Assembly (NCBI GenBank): GCA_936450465.1
Contig: OW388298.1
Span: forward strand, 12,259,163-12,323,162
Source: Gibbula magus
Taxonomy: Eukaryota; Mollusca; Gastropoda; Trochida; Trochidae
DNA: 64,000 nucleotides
Direction: 5' to 3'
Shown here: piece after piece, positions 51,936-64,000 of the stretch
Layout of the letters: every line of letters begins with the position of its first letter
Numbering within the stretch: position 1 is the first letter of the stretch
Notes under the pieces: generated by a model
Databases searched by the model: none
The model's input: only the letters and a program-made list of their open reading frames with translations
Told to the model about the DNA's origin: nothing
Program-made: the position numbers and the translations under genes

Positions 51936-54152
51936 CATGTTGCTGAGTGTTGAATAGGCGATATTTAACATTTAGTAGGAATTGGAAGTCAATCATGGTG
52001 ACATGGCAAAGGTTGTGATATTAGCGTTTAGTTGACGATTTGTATAACCAGAATTTCGTATTATTTTCCAGATCTGATGTTCTCTACAACAGCAGGGTTC
52101 TGTTGTTGTTCTGTATATATTGACTAAGTGCTTTGTCCTTGTTTTAAGATCTGATTTGTTCATGATACTAAACTCAATTTGTAAACTTCAATTCTGTAGG
52201 ATTAATTGAATCTCAAATTATAAGATGGGTTAATATTTTAAAATTAAATATGTTATGTTGTAATGAATAGTTACATGTTAACGCCTTTGCAACTCAATTT
52301 TTTTTTTAAATATTCTTTAATCAGTTAAGTTGAAAATCTTTATTTGATCAATTGTCTCTGATTTAAAAATGATTGTACAATTTTAATTGACATTGACTTT
52401 TATCCCTTCAAATTGATTTGATGCCTGGTGTTTGAATGGTGAAAGGCCTTGTGTATGTTATTCTTATAAATGAAAGTAATTTTTGTAAAGTTTATGTATA
52501 TATTTGGAACTTGCCAATCCTCATAACAAAACTATGAATCTCATTCTGCAATTCCTTGTTTCTAGAAGTGATGTTAGATACATACAATTATACACAGGGT
52601 TCAGAAAGGGTGAAAACCCTAAAGTGGGACAAAATTGGTTTAAATGAAATTTGGTGTTAATGTGTTTCTGTTTCTGTCTATCTGGTCATTTGAAACAATA
52701 CAATTATTTTGGTAATTTTGTAAAATTGGTAATTTTCTGCTTATTGTGAAATTATAAGATTGATGAAAATTGTGAATTTTATTATGAAATTTTGTTTAAT
52801 TCATATCCAGGTGCTTTTCTAAAAGTTAATTCACAAGACTCAAGCAGTGAGTGTTTTATCGCCAATTTGCATCTTTATGTAATATGGGAGATCATGCCTC
52901 TCGACTGATGCATATATTTTGAAAATGATTTGACTCAAATTTCTCCCAAACCAGACCCATTGTGGTGTGTTCTGCATCTGACTGTGCTGTAGCTTGAATA
53001 TATAAGTCAAAGTGCTATATTGAAATGGTTTTGTTTGTGAAACTTTGAACTGTTTTATTGACTGTGTTATAGCTGTAAGTTTGACTCAAGTAATGAGTTA
53101 TACAAAGGTCATCTTGATCTCAGTTTACTGAATATTTCATATACAATACACTTTTACACAATCTCTCATGAACTAATCAGTAACGCTTTGTTTTGATAAC
53201 ATTTCACAAGTTTAAACCGATTTTAGTAGCAAGTTCGATATTTCTCGAGAAACAAAATCTTTATAAAACTATAGAATTTCATGTTTTTGAAAACATTTCA
53301 CCAGCCTAAACCAAATTTAGATTTCAGATTTTCTCAAGAAACAAAATTCCAGTTATTAATAAGAAAATTGTAGTTTTATTTCGAAATTGCTCATGTAAAA
53401 TCCAGCTGTTTGAGAAATACCATAGGTTGATGTTATTAATAACATTTCACCAATCCAAAACCAATATTTAGTTTTATGTTGTCTCATGTTTGTTAACCAA
53501 ACCGTCCGAGGAAAATTTGAATGTCAAATTGATCCTTTCGTAAAAGCAATTCTAATTTGTATATTTTGAAAGTTAGGTAAATTCCTGTTTGTGAAGTATG
53601 GAGGTGTATTTCATTGTGAGACGAGTTGTAAATATTTCTTACAGTGTTGTTGAGATTTATATTTATAACAAACTGACGTAGAGGTGAAAACATTATTTTT
53701 TGTGCCTCTTAGATCGTAAATTGTCGAGATTTTCTAATTCAATTTTTGGGTGAATTATCGTAATTATTTGAATTAAAGGTGTTGAGTTAAATGTTGTTTT
53801 TAAAATTTTAAAAGGAGCATATGTTCATCTAAGAACATTTTTTGGTAATTTTTTTTTAAAATTCAGTCTTGCTGAAAAAAATATTGCCATTTTAACTGTA
53901 ATGTACATTTTATGACTAAATTTGATCAATTTCTGATTAATTGTTAACTATATTGAAATATTTTCAGGGAACACGCCTTGAAGGAAGAAAAATTAAAACC
54001 ATTTGATAGAGTTTTATCCAACCAGGCCTTTATGTATTATAATGCTACATGATTGTAGGTGTTGTTAAAATTATACAGGGAGTATTGTGATGACGGATAA
54101 TCTGCCTTATTTAACTCAATCAGAAGTTTGTTGATGATCTTTAACATTTTAA

Positions 54153-54478
54153 CCCTTTTTCTGCCATATTTTCTTAACACTGTCCCTACCGTGGTCACCT
54201 TGAGCTATATAGTAGGTAATCTGCTAAACACATTGCCTTCTGTGGCAGTTATATTCTAGGTTGATTGATAGCGCCCGGGCAATCTCGACAAATTCCATTA
54301 TTGTGGGTCCTATAAATTAGACACTCTAGAATGGTCTGTCACAGGCAGGACCCAAAATATCCCGGATTAATCTTTTGCAGGTTAATTGTTTCCTGTAAAC
54401 TGGTCACTTAGAATGGTTTGGAAATTTGTGAGTATTAATGTCCAATTAGGTACCAGAAATAAGGTAGCAGAAAAAGGG
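54153..54478. mobile_element. TTAA-flanked MITE (piggyBac-like termini) in the 3' UTR
   Basis: Left TTAA|CCCTTTTTCTGCCAT and right GGTAGCAGAAAAAGGG|TTAA: inverted termini of about 14 bp inside a TTAA duplication (54149-54152 and 54479-54482). 326 bp, non-coding. Confidence 0.65.
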
Positions 54479-55678
54479 TTAAAATTTAACTTGAATGCTA
54501 AAGTGTTTTTTTAGTTGTTTTTTTTATCAAATTAAGCAAAGAATCTATTGTAGCAATATTTTGTATATTTTGAAAAATATTAGATAAGAATTTATGATAA
54601 TCTATGGGACATAATTTTCATATTTATGATTTATTAATAATTGTTATATATACATATATAGTTGAATATATTACATTTGATTCAATAACCGAAGTCTAAA
54701 TTTGAGATCTTTATTAACAATTTGTACAATGATTGATAGTGGGTTATATATGAAAATGTTTTTGAAAACAATATTTGGTTATTGATTCAAAATGGGTAAA
54801 ATTGTTTTTTGATTATCCTGACATATCATTTAATAATCACTACTTGTTGTATCGTATGATTTGTCTTTGATGATTGTTTAAAAGCATGCTGACATTTTAA
54901 TTTGAGTTAAATTGCTCCTTTTCAAGTGTCAATATTTGTTAATTCTTGAAATAGATTAATTATTGCTCACAATATTTGTATGCTCAGATTAAATTGCTCC
55001 AAAACATTCCAGAACATTCCATTTCAAGTTTTTGCAACTATGTATTATTCATGTGTAACTAGTTCAAAATTTGCTTAACAAAGAAATTTTGTCGTTTCAA
55101 ATTCAATATAAATCTATTAACTGGTAAATACTTTTCTTTCGACAAAGAGCAAGTTATTTTACTGTTGAGATAGTAAATTCTTTTTAAATTCTCCACTTGT
55201 TATTTTATGAATATCAGTCGTCAGTTTGATTTCAGAGTTTGTAATACATGTTCGAGATACCGGATTGAAATTTGACAAAAAGGGCTTTTCAAAATAATTT
55301 TTAAAATTGGGTCTTATTCATTTTATTTGTTAAAAGTTGAATAATTTGTCAAAATAATCACAACTTTACTTAGAACAAAAAATTTCATGGTTGGATTCTC
55401 CTGATCATTTCACAATAAAAAATATTTGTACTTTTAAGAAAATATTAATAGGAGAAGTGGCCTATTTTAGTCAGGCAACTTGACCATTTGAACTACGAAG
55501 CTTGACATGTAAGAAAAAGGGTTAAAATGGTTGTTTTTATGGTTATGACGAAAGACTTTTGCCTTTAATAGTTTTGTGTTGCAATAGTGAGGACAATATT
55601 ATTTGTTCCCATCCATTTTGTTGCTTGCTTGGTTTTCATATGACTGTACATATCTGTTCTACTATAATAACACAGATG

Positions 55679-55684
55679 AATAAA
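55679..55684 (+). promoter_or_regulatory. Candidate poly(A) signal AATAAA
   Basis: AATAAA in the context gatgaataaagtttta near the end of the AT-rich 3' region, with T-rich sequence following. Confidence 0.45.
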
Positions 55685-55723
55685 GTTTTATCATTTTTTA
55701 CCTACTTGTTAGTATTTTATGTG

Positions 55724-55729
55724 AATAAA
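55724..55729 (+). promoter_or_regulatory. Candidate distal poly(A) signal AATAAA
   Basis: Second AATAAA, 45 bp after the first and about 55 bp before the satellite. It is the last such signal before the array, so it is the likely 3' limit of the transcript. Confidence 0.45.
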
Positions 55730-55783
55730 GAACACTTTATTTAGGCACATGTTGACATAATTTCTGGCACTGTGTGATATCCT

Positions 55784-58700
55784 AGGACTCCTACATAATA
55801 GTGTAGAGAATGGACTCTTACATAATAGTGTAGAGAATGGACTCCTTCATAATAGTGTAGAGAATGGACTCTTACATAATAGTGTAGAGAATGGACTCTT
55901 ACATAATATTGTAGAGAATGGACTCCTACATTAAAGTGTAGAGAATGGACTCCTACATAATATTGTAGAGAATGGACTCCTACATAGTATTGTAGAGAAT
56001 GGACTCCTACATAATATTGTAGAGAATGGACTCCTACATAATAGTGTAGAGAATGGACTCCTACATAATAGTGTAGAGAATTGACTCTTACATAATAGTG
56101 TAGAGAATGGACTCCTACATAATAGTGTAGAGAATGGACTCCTACATAATAGTGTAGAGAATGGATTCCTACATAATATTGTAGAGAATGGACTCCTACA
56201 TAATAGTGTAGAGAATTGTCTAATACATAATATTGTAGAGAATGGACTCCTACATAATATTGTAGAGAATGGACTCCTACATAATATTGTAGAGAATGGA
56301 CTCCTACATAATATTGTAGAGAATGGACTCCTACATAATAGTGTAGAGAATGGACTCCTACATAATAGTGTAGAGAATGGACTCTTACATAATAGTGTAG
56401 AGAATGGACTCCTACATAATAGTGTAGAGAATGGACTCCTACATAATAGTGTAGAGAATGGACTCCTACATAATAGTGTAGAGAATGGACTCTTACATAA
56501 TAGTGTAGAGAATGGACTCCTACATAATATTGTAGAGAATGGACTCCTACATAATATTGTAGAGAATGGACTCTTACATAATAGTGTAGAGAATGGACTC
56601 CTACATAATATTGTAGAGAATGGACTCCTACATAATATTGTAGAGAATGGACTCCTACATAATAGTGTAGAGAATGGACTCCTACATAATATTGTAGAGA
56701 ATGGACTCCTACATAATATTGTAGTGAATGGACTCCTACATAATAGTGTAGAGAATGGATTCCTACATAATAGTGTAGAGAATGGACTCCTACATAATAT
56801 TGTAGAGAATGGACTCCTACATAATATTAATATTGTAGAGAATGGACTCCCACATAATATTGTAGAGAATGGACTCCTACATAATATTAATATTGTAGAG
56901 AATGGACTCCCACATAATAGTGTAGAGAATGGACTCCTACATAATAGTGTAGAGAATGGACTCCTACATAATAGTGTAGAGAATGGACTCCTACATAATA
57001 GTGTAGAGAATGGACTCCTACATAATATTGTAGAGAATGGACTCCGACATAATATTGTAGAGAATGGACTCCTACATAATATTGTAGAGAATGGACCCCT
57101 ACATAATATTGTAGAGAATGGACTCCTACATAATAGTGTAGAGAATGGACTCCCACATAATATTGTAGAGAATGGACTCCTAAATAATATTGTAGAGAAT
57201 GGACTCCTACATAATATTGTAGAGAATGGACTCCTACATAATAGTGTAGAGAATGGACTCTTACATAATAGTGTAGAGAATGGACTCCTACATAATAGTG
57301 TAGAGAATGGACTCCTACATAATAGTGTAGAGAATGGACTCCTACATAATAGTGTAGAGAATGGACTCTTACATAATAGTGTAGAGAATGGACTCCTACA
57401 TAATATTGTAGAGAATGGACTCCTACATAATATTGTAGAGAATGGACTCCTACATAATAGTGTAGAGAATGGACTCCTACATAATATTGTAGAGAATGGA
57501 CTCCTACATAATATTGTAGAGAATGGACTCCTACATAATATTGTAGAGAATGGACTCCCACATAATACTGTAGAGAATGGACTCCCACATAATAGTGTAG
57601 AGAATGGACTCCTACATAATAGTGTAGAGAATGGACTCCTACATAATAGTGTAGAGAATGGACTCCTACATAATAGTGTAGAGAATGGACTCCTACATAA
57701 TATTGTAGAGAATGGACTCCGACATAATATTGTAGAGAATGGACTCCTACATAATATTGTAGAGAATGGACCCCTACATAATATTGTAGAGAATGGACTC
57801 CTACATAATAGTGTAGAGAATGGACTCCCACATAATATTGTAGAGAATGGACTCCTAAATAATATTGTAGAGAATGGACTCCTACATAATATTGTAGAGA
57901 ATGGACTCCTACATAATAGTGTAGAGAATGGACTCCTACATAATAGTGTAGAGAATGGACTCCTACATAATAGTGTAGAGAATGGACTCCTACATAATAG
58001 TGTAGAGAATGGACTCCTACATAATAGTGTAGAGAATGGACTCTTACATAATAGTGTAGAGAATGGACTCCTACATAATATTGTAGAGAATGGACTCCTA
58101 CATAATATTGTAGAGAATGGACTCTTACATAATAGTGTAGAGAATGGACTCCTACATAATATTGTAGAGAATGGACTCCTACATAATATTGTAGAGAATG
58201 GACTCCTACATAATATTGTAGAGAATGGACTCCCACATAATACTGTAGAGAATGGACTCCTACATAATATTCTAGAGAATGGGCTCCTACATAATATACT
58301 AGAGAATGGACTCTTACATAATATTGTAGAGAATGGACTCCTACATAATAGTGTAGAGAATGGACTCCTACATAATATTGTAGAGAATGGACTCCCACAT
58401 AGTATTGTAGAGAATGGACTACTTCATAATATTGTAGAGAATGGACTCCTACATAATAGTGTAGAGAATGGACTCCTACATAATATTGTAGAGAATGGAC
58501 TCCTACATAATAGTGTAGAGAATGGACTCCTACATAATATTGTAGAGAATGGACTCCTACATAATAGTGTAGAGAATGGACTCCTACATAATATTGTAGA
58601 GAATGGACTCCTACATAATATTGTAGAGAATGGACTCCTACATAATAGTGTAGAGAATGGACTCCTACATAATAGTGTAGAGAATGGACTCCTACATAAT

Positions 58701-61700
58701 ATTGTAGAGAATGGACTCCCACATAATATTGTAGAGAATGGACTCCTACATAATATTGTAGAGAATGGACTCCTACATAGTATTGTAGAGAATGGACTCC
58801 TACATAATATTGAAGAGAATGGACTCCCACATAATAGTGTAGAGAATGGACTCCTACATAATATTGTAGAGAAAGGACTCCCACATAATATTGTAGAGAA
58901 TGGACTCCCACATAATATTGTAGAGAATGGACCCCTACATAATATTGTAGAGAATGGACTCCTACATAATAGTGTAGAGAATGGACTCCCACATAATATT
59001 GTAGAGAATGGACTCCTAAATAATATTGTAGAGAATGGACTCCTACATAATATTGTAGAGAATGGACTCCTACATAATAGTGTAGAGAATGGACTCTTAC
59101 ATAATAGTGTAGAGAATGGACTCCTACATAATATTGTAGAGAATGGACTCCTACATAATAGTGTAGAGAATGGACTCCTACATAATAGTGTAGAGAATGG
59201 ACTCTTACATAATAGTGTAGAGAATGGACTCCTACATAATATTGTAGAGAATGGACTCCTACATAATATTGTAGAGAATGGACTCTTACATAATAGTGTA
59301 GAGAATGGACTCCTACATAATATTGTAGAGAATGGACTCCTACATAATATTGTAGAGAATGGACTCCTACATAATATTGTAGAGAATGGACTCCCACATA
59401 ATACTGTAGAGAATGGACTCCCACATAATAGTGTAGAGAATGGACTCCTACATAATAGTGTAGAGAATGGACTCCTACATAATAGTGTAGAGAATGGACT
59501 CCTACATAATAGTGTAGAGAATGGACTCCTACATAATATTGTAGAGAATGGACTCCGACATAATATTGTAGAGAATGGACTCCTACATAATATTGTAGAG
59601 AATGGACCCCTACATAATATTGTAGAGAATGGACTCCTACATAATAGTGTAGAGAATGGACTCCCACATAATATTGTAGAGAATGGACTCCTAAATAATA
59701 TTGTAGAGAATGGACTCCTACATAATATTGTAGAGAATGGACTCCAACATAATAGTGTAGAGAATGGACTCCTACATAATAGTGTAGAGAATGGACTCCT
59801 ACATAATAGTGTAGAGAATGGACTCCTACATAATAGTGTAGAGAATGGACTCCTACATAATAGTGTAGAGAATGGACTCTTACATAATAGTGTAGAGAAT
59901 GGACTCCTACATAATATTGTAGAGAATGGACTCCTACATAATATTGTAGAGAATGGACTCCTACATAATAGTGTAGAGAATGGACTCCTACATAATATTG
60001 TAGAGAATGGACTCCTACATAATATTGTAGAGAATGGACTCCTACATAATATTGTAGAGAATGGACTCCCACATAATACTGTAGAGAATGGACTCCTACA
60101 TAATATTCTAGAGAATGGGCTCCTACATAATATACTAGAGAATGGACTCTTACATAATATTGTAGAGAATGGACTCCTACATAATATTGTAGAGAATGGA
60201 CTCCGACATAATATTGTAGAGAATGGACTCCTACATAATATTGTAGAGAATGGACCCCTACATAATATTGTAGAGAATGGACTCCTACATAATAGTGTAG
60301 AGAATGGACTCCCACATAATATTGTAGAGAATGGACTCCTAAATAATATTGTAGAGAATGGACTCCTACATAATATTGTAGAGAATGGACTCCTACATAA
60401 TAGTGTAGAGAATGGACTCTTACATAATAGTGTAGAGAATGGACTCCTACATAATAGTGTAGAGAATGGACTCCTACATAATAGTGTAGAGAATGGACTC
60501 CTACATAATAGTGTAGAGAATGGACTCCTACATAATAGTGTAGAGAATGGACTCCTACATAATATTGTAGAGAATGGACTCCTACATAATATTGTAGAGA
60601 ATGGACTCTTACATAATAGTGTAGAGAATGGACTCCTACATAATATTGTAGAGAATGGACTCCTACATAATATTGTAGAGAATGGACTCCTACATAATAT
60701 TGTAGAGAATGGACTCCCACATAATACTGTAGAGAATGGACTCCTACATAATATTCTAGAGAATGGGCTCCTACATAATATACTAGAGAATGGACTCTTA
60801 CATAATATTGTAGAGAATGGACTCCTACATAATAGTGTAGAGAATGGACTCCTACATAATATTGTAGAGAATGGACTCCCACATAGTATTGTAGAGAATG
60901 GACTACTTCATAATATTGTAGAGAATGGACTCCTACATAATAGTGTAGAGAATGGACTCCTACATAATATTGTAGAGAATGGACTCCTACATAATAGTGT
61001 AGAGAATGGACTCCTACATAATATTGTAGAGAATGGACTCCTACATAATAGTGTAGAGAATGGACTCCTACATAATATTGTAGAGAATGGACTCCTACAT
61101 AATATTGTAGAGAATGGACTCCTACATAATAGTGTAGAGAATGGACTCCTAAATAATAGTGTAGAGAATGGACTCCTACATAATATTGTAGAGAATGGAC
61201 TCCTACATAATAGTGTAGAGAATGGACTCTTACATAATAGTGTAGAGAATGGACTCCTACATAATAGTGTAGAGAATGGACTCCTACATAATAGTGTAGA
61301 GAATGGACTCCTACATAATAGTGTAGAGAATGGACTCTTACATAATAGTGTAGAGAATGGACTCCTACATAATATTGTAGAGAATGGACTCCTACATAAT
61401 ATTGTAGAGAATGGACTCTTACATAATAGTGTAGAGAATGGACTCCTACATAATATTGTAGAGAATGGACTCCTACATAATATTGTAGAGAATGGACTCC
61501 TACATAATATTGTAGAGAATGGACTCCCACATAATACTGTAGAGAATGGACTCCTACATAATATTCTAGAGAATGGGCTCCTACATAATATACTAGAGAA
61601 TGGACTCTTACATAACATTGTAGAGAATGGACTCCTACATAATAGTGTAGAGAATGGACTCCTACATAATATTGTAGAGAATGGACTCCCACATAGTATT

Positions 61701-64000
61701 GTAGAGAATGGACTACTTCATAATATTGTAGAGAATGGACTCCTACATAATAGTGTAGAGAATGGACTCCTACATAATATTGTAGAGAATGGACTCCTAC
61801 ATAATAGTGTAGAGAATGGACTCCTACATAATATTGTAGAGAATGGACTCCTACATAATAGTGTAGAGAATGGACTCCTACATAATATTGTAGAGAATGG
61901 ACTCCTACATAATATTGTAGAGAATGGACTCCTACATAATAGTGTAGAGAATGGACTCCTACATAATAGTGTAGAGAATGGACTCCTACATAATATTGTA
62001 GAGAATGGACTCCCACATAATATTGTAGAGAATGGACTCCTACATAATATTGTAGAGAATGGACTCCTACATAGTATTGTAGAGAATGGACTCCTACATA
62101 ATATTGAAGAGAATGGACTCCCACATAATAGTGTAGAGAATGGACTCCTACATAATATTGTAGAGAAAGGACTCCCACATAATATTGTAGAGAATGGACT
62201 CCCACATAATATTGTAGAGAATGGACCCCTACATAATATTGTAGAGAATGGACTCCTACATAATAGTGTAGAGAATGGACTCCCACATAATATTGTAGAG
62301 AATGGACTCCTAAATAATATTGTAGAGAATGGACTCCTACATAATATTGTAGAGAATGGACTCCTACATAATAGTGTAGAGAATGGACTCTTACATAATA
62401 GTGTAGAGAATGGACTCCTACATAATAGTGTAGAGAATGGACTCCTACATAATAGTGTAGAGAATGGACTCCTACATAATAGTGTAGAGAATGGACTCTT
62501 ACATAATAGTGTAGAGAATGGACTCCTACATAATATTGTAGAGAATGGACTCCTACATAATATTGTAGAGAATGGACTCTTACATAATAGTGTAGAGAAT
62601 GGACTCCTACATAATATTGTAGAGAATGGACTCCTACATAATATTGTAGAGAATGGACTCCTACATAATATTGTAGAGAATGGACTCCCACATAATACTG
62701 TAGAGAATGGACTCCCACATAATAGTGTAGAGAATGGACTCCTACATAATAGTGTAGAGAATGGACTCCTACATAATAGTGTAGAGAATGGACTCCTACA
62801 TAATAGTGTAGAGAATGGACTCCTACATAATATTGTAGAGAATGGACTCCGACATAATATTGTAGAGAATGGACTCCTACATAATATTGTAGAGAATGGA
62901 CCCCTACATAATATTGTAGAGAATGGACTCCTACATAATAGTGTAGAGAATGGACTCCTACATAATATTGTAGAGAATGGACTCCTAAATAATATTGTAG
63001 AGAATGGACTCCTACATAATATTGTAGAGAATGGACTCCTACATAATAGTGTAGAGAATGGACTCTTACATAATAGTGTAGAGAATGGACTCCTACATAA
63101 TAGTGTAGAGAATGGACTCCTACATAATAGTGTAGAGAATGGACTCCTACATAATAGTGTAGAGAATGGACTCTTACATAATATTGTAGAGAATGGACTC
63201 CTACATAATATTGTAGAGAATGGACTCCTACATAATATTGTAGAGAATGGACTCTTACATAATAGTGTAGAGAATGGACTCCTACATAATATTGTAGAGA
63301 ATGGACTCCTACATAATATTGTAGAGAATGGACTCCTACATAATATTGTAGAGAATGGACTCCCACATAATACTGTAGAGAATGGACTCCTACATAATAT
63401 TCTAGAGAATGGGCTCCTACATAATATACTAGAGAATGGACTCTTACATAATATTGTAGAGAATGGACTCCTACATAATATTGTAGAGAATGGACTCCGA
63501 CATAATATTGTAGAGAATGGACTCCTACATAATATTGTAGAGAATGGACCCCTACATAATATTGTAGAGAATGGACTCCTACATAATAGTGTAGAGAATG
63601 GACTCCCACATAATATTGTAGAGAATGGACTCCTAAATAATATTGTAGAGAATGGACTCCTACATAATATTGTAGAGAATGGACTCCTACATAATAGTGT
63701 AGAGAATGGACTCTTACATAATAGTGTAGAGAATGGACTCCTACATAATAGTGTAGAGAATGGACTCCTACATAATAGTGTAGAGAATGGACTCCTACAT
63801 AATAGTGTAGAGAATGGACTCTTACATAATAGTGTAGAGAATGGACTCCTACATAATATTGTAGAGAATGGACTCCTACATAATATTGTAGAGAATGGAC
63901 TCTTACATAATAGTGTAGAGAATGGACTCCTACATAATATTGTAGAGAATGGACTCCTACATAATATTGTAGAGAATGGACTCCTACATAATATTGTAGA
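55784..64000. repeat. Satellite, 27-bp unit, about 300 copies, continues past the window end
   Basis: Unit tagagaatggactcctacataatattg, with a recurring two-state site (aatatt/aatagt) and rarer variants. Rare variants recur 3294 bp apart (122 units), so 58.3-60.7 kb matches 61.6-64.0 kb almost exactly. Local 24-, 25- and 30-unit duplications also occur. Two small interruptions (aatattaatattg) are near 56824 and 56884. The 2240-codon minus-strand frame is a product of the 27-bp unit. Confidence 0.98.

Larger units (their letters stand above)
50549..55745 (+). other. SORL1: Probable long 3' untranslated region of SORL1
   Basis: About 5.2 kb of strongly AT-rich DNA after the stop codon with no supported coding frame and few repeats. 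Exceptions are a 36-bp array at about 51640-51935 and a TTAA-flanked MITE-like insert at 54153-54478. AATAAA hexamers occur at 50722, 51376, 51751, 55424, 55679 and 55724. The last two are close together and just ahead of the satellite, so they are the best candidates for the main 3' end. The extent is inferred from composition and signals only. Confidence 0.5.

Noticed and set aside
56887..63609. 2240-codon minus-strand frame
   Set aside because: Pure satellite translation (27-bp unit); no unique termini or domain.

Overview
The window is animal nuclear DNA and carries the 3' two-thirds of one gene on the + strand. That gene is an orthologue of SORL1 (sortilin-related receptor, SorLA/LR11). 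Twenty-eight coding exons (1948-50548) are separated by 27 GT-AG introns whose phases all match. Joined, they give one open frame of 1465 codons plus TAA. The tRNA-derived SINEs ending in ACTC repeats, the dispersed 'agctcatcagg...' repeats and the many minisatellites suggest a mollusc, perhaps an abalone-like gastropod. That species guess is an inference, not a measurement.

Protein order: YWTD beta-propeller (exons 1-4), EGF-like module (exon 5), ten LDL-receptor class A repeats (exons 6-14, exon 9 holding two), six fibronectin type III domains (exons 15-26), one transmembrane helix and a 53-residue tail (exons 27-28). The tail keeps the FANSHY retromer motif, an acidic cluster and a C-terminal [11 protein letters not shown]-type signal, close to vertebrate SORL1. 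The N-terminal VPS10 domain is not in the window and should lie upstream. No second protein gene is supported on either strand.

Layout: 1-1947 is intron or upstream sequence rich in a dispersed repeat. From 1948 to 50548 short exons sit in introns packed with SINEs, a hAT-like element with an 8-bp target duplication, TTAA-flanked MITE-like elements, foldback elements and more than a dozen distinct tandem arrays (units of 27/30, 30, 31, 33, 36, 40, 42, 48, 57, 69, about 145 and about 167 bp). One minisatellite runs straight into the splice acceptor of exon 11. From 50549 to about 55745 is an AT-rich stretch read as a long 3' UTR, with poly(A) signals near its end. About 40 bp further on begins a 27-bp satellite that fills the rest of the window (over 8.2 kb, cut by the window end) and shows a 3294-bp (122-unit) super-period.

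Many very long frames inside the arrays (up to 2240 codons) arise because the unit lengths are multiples of three. They are not annotated as genes.
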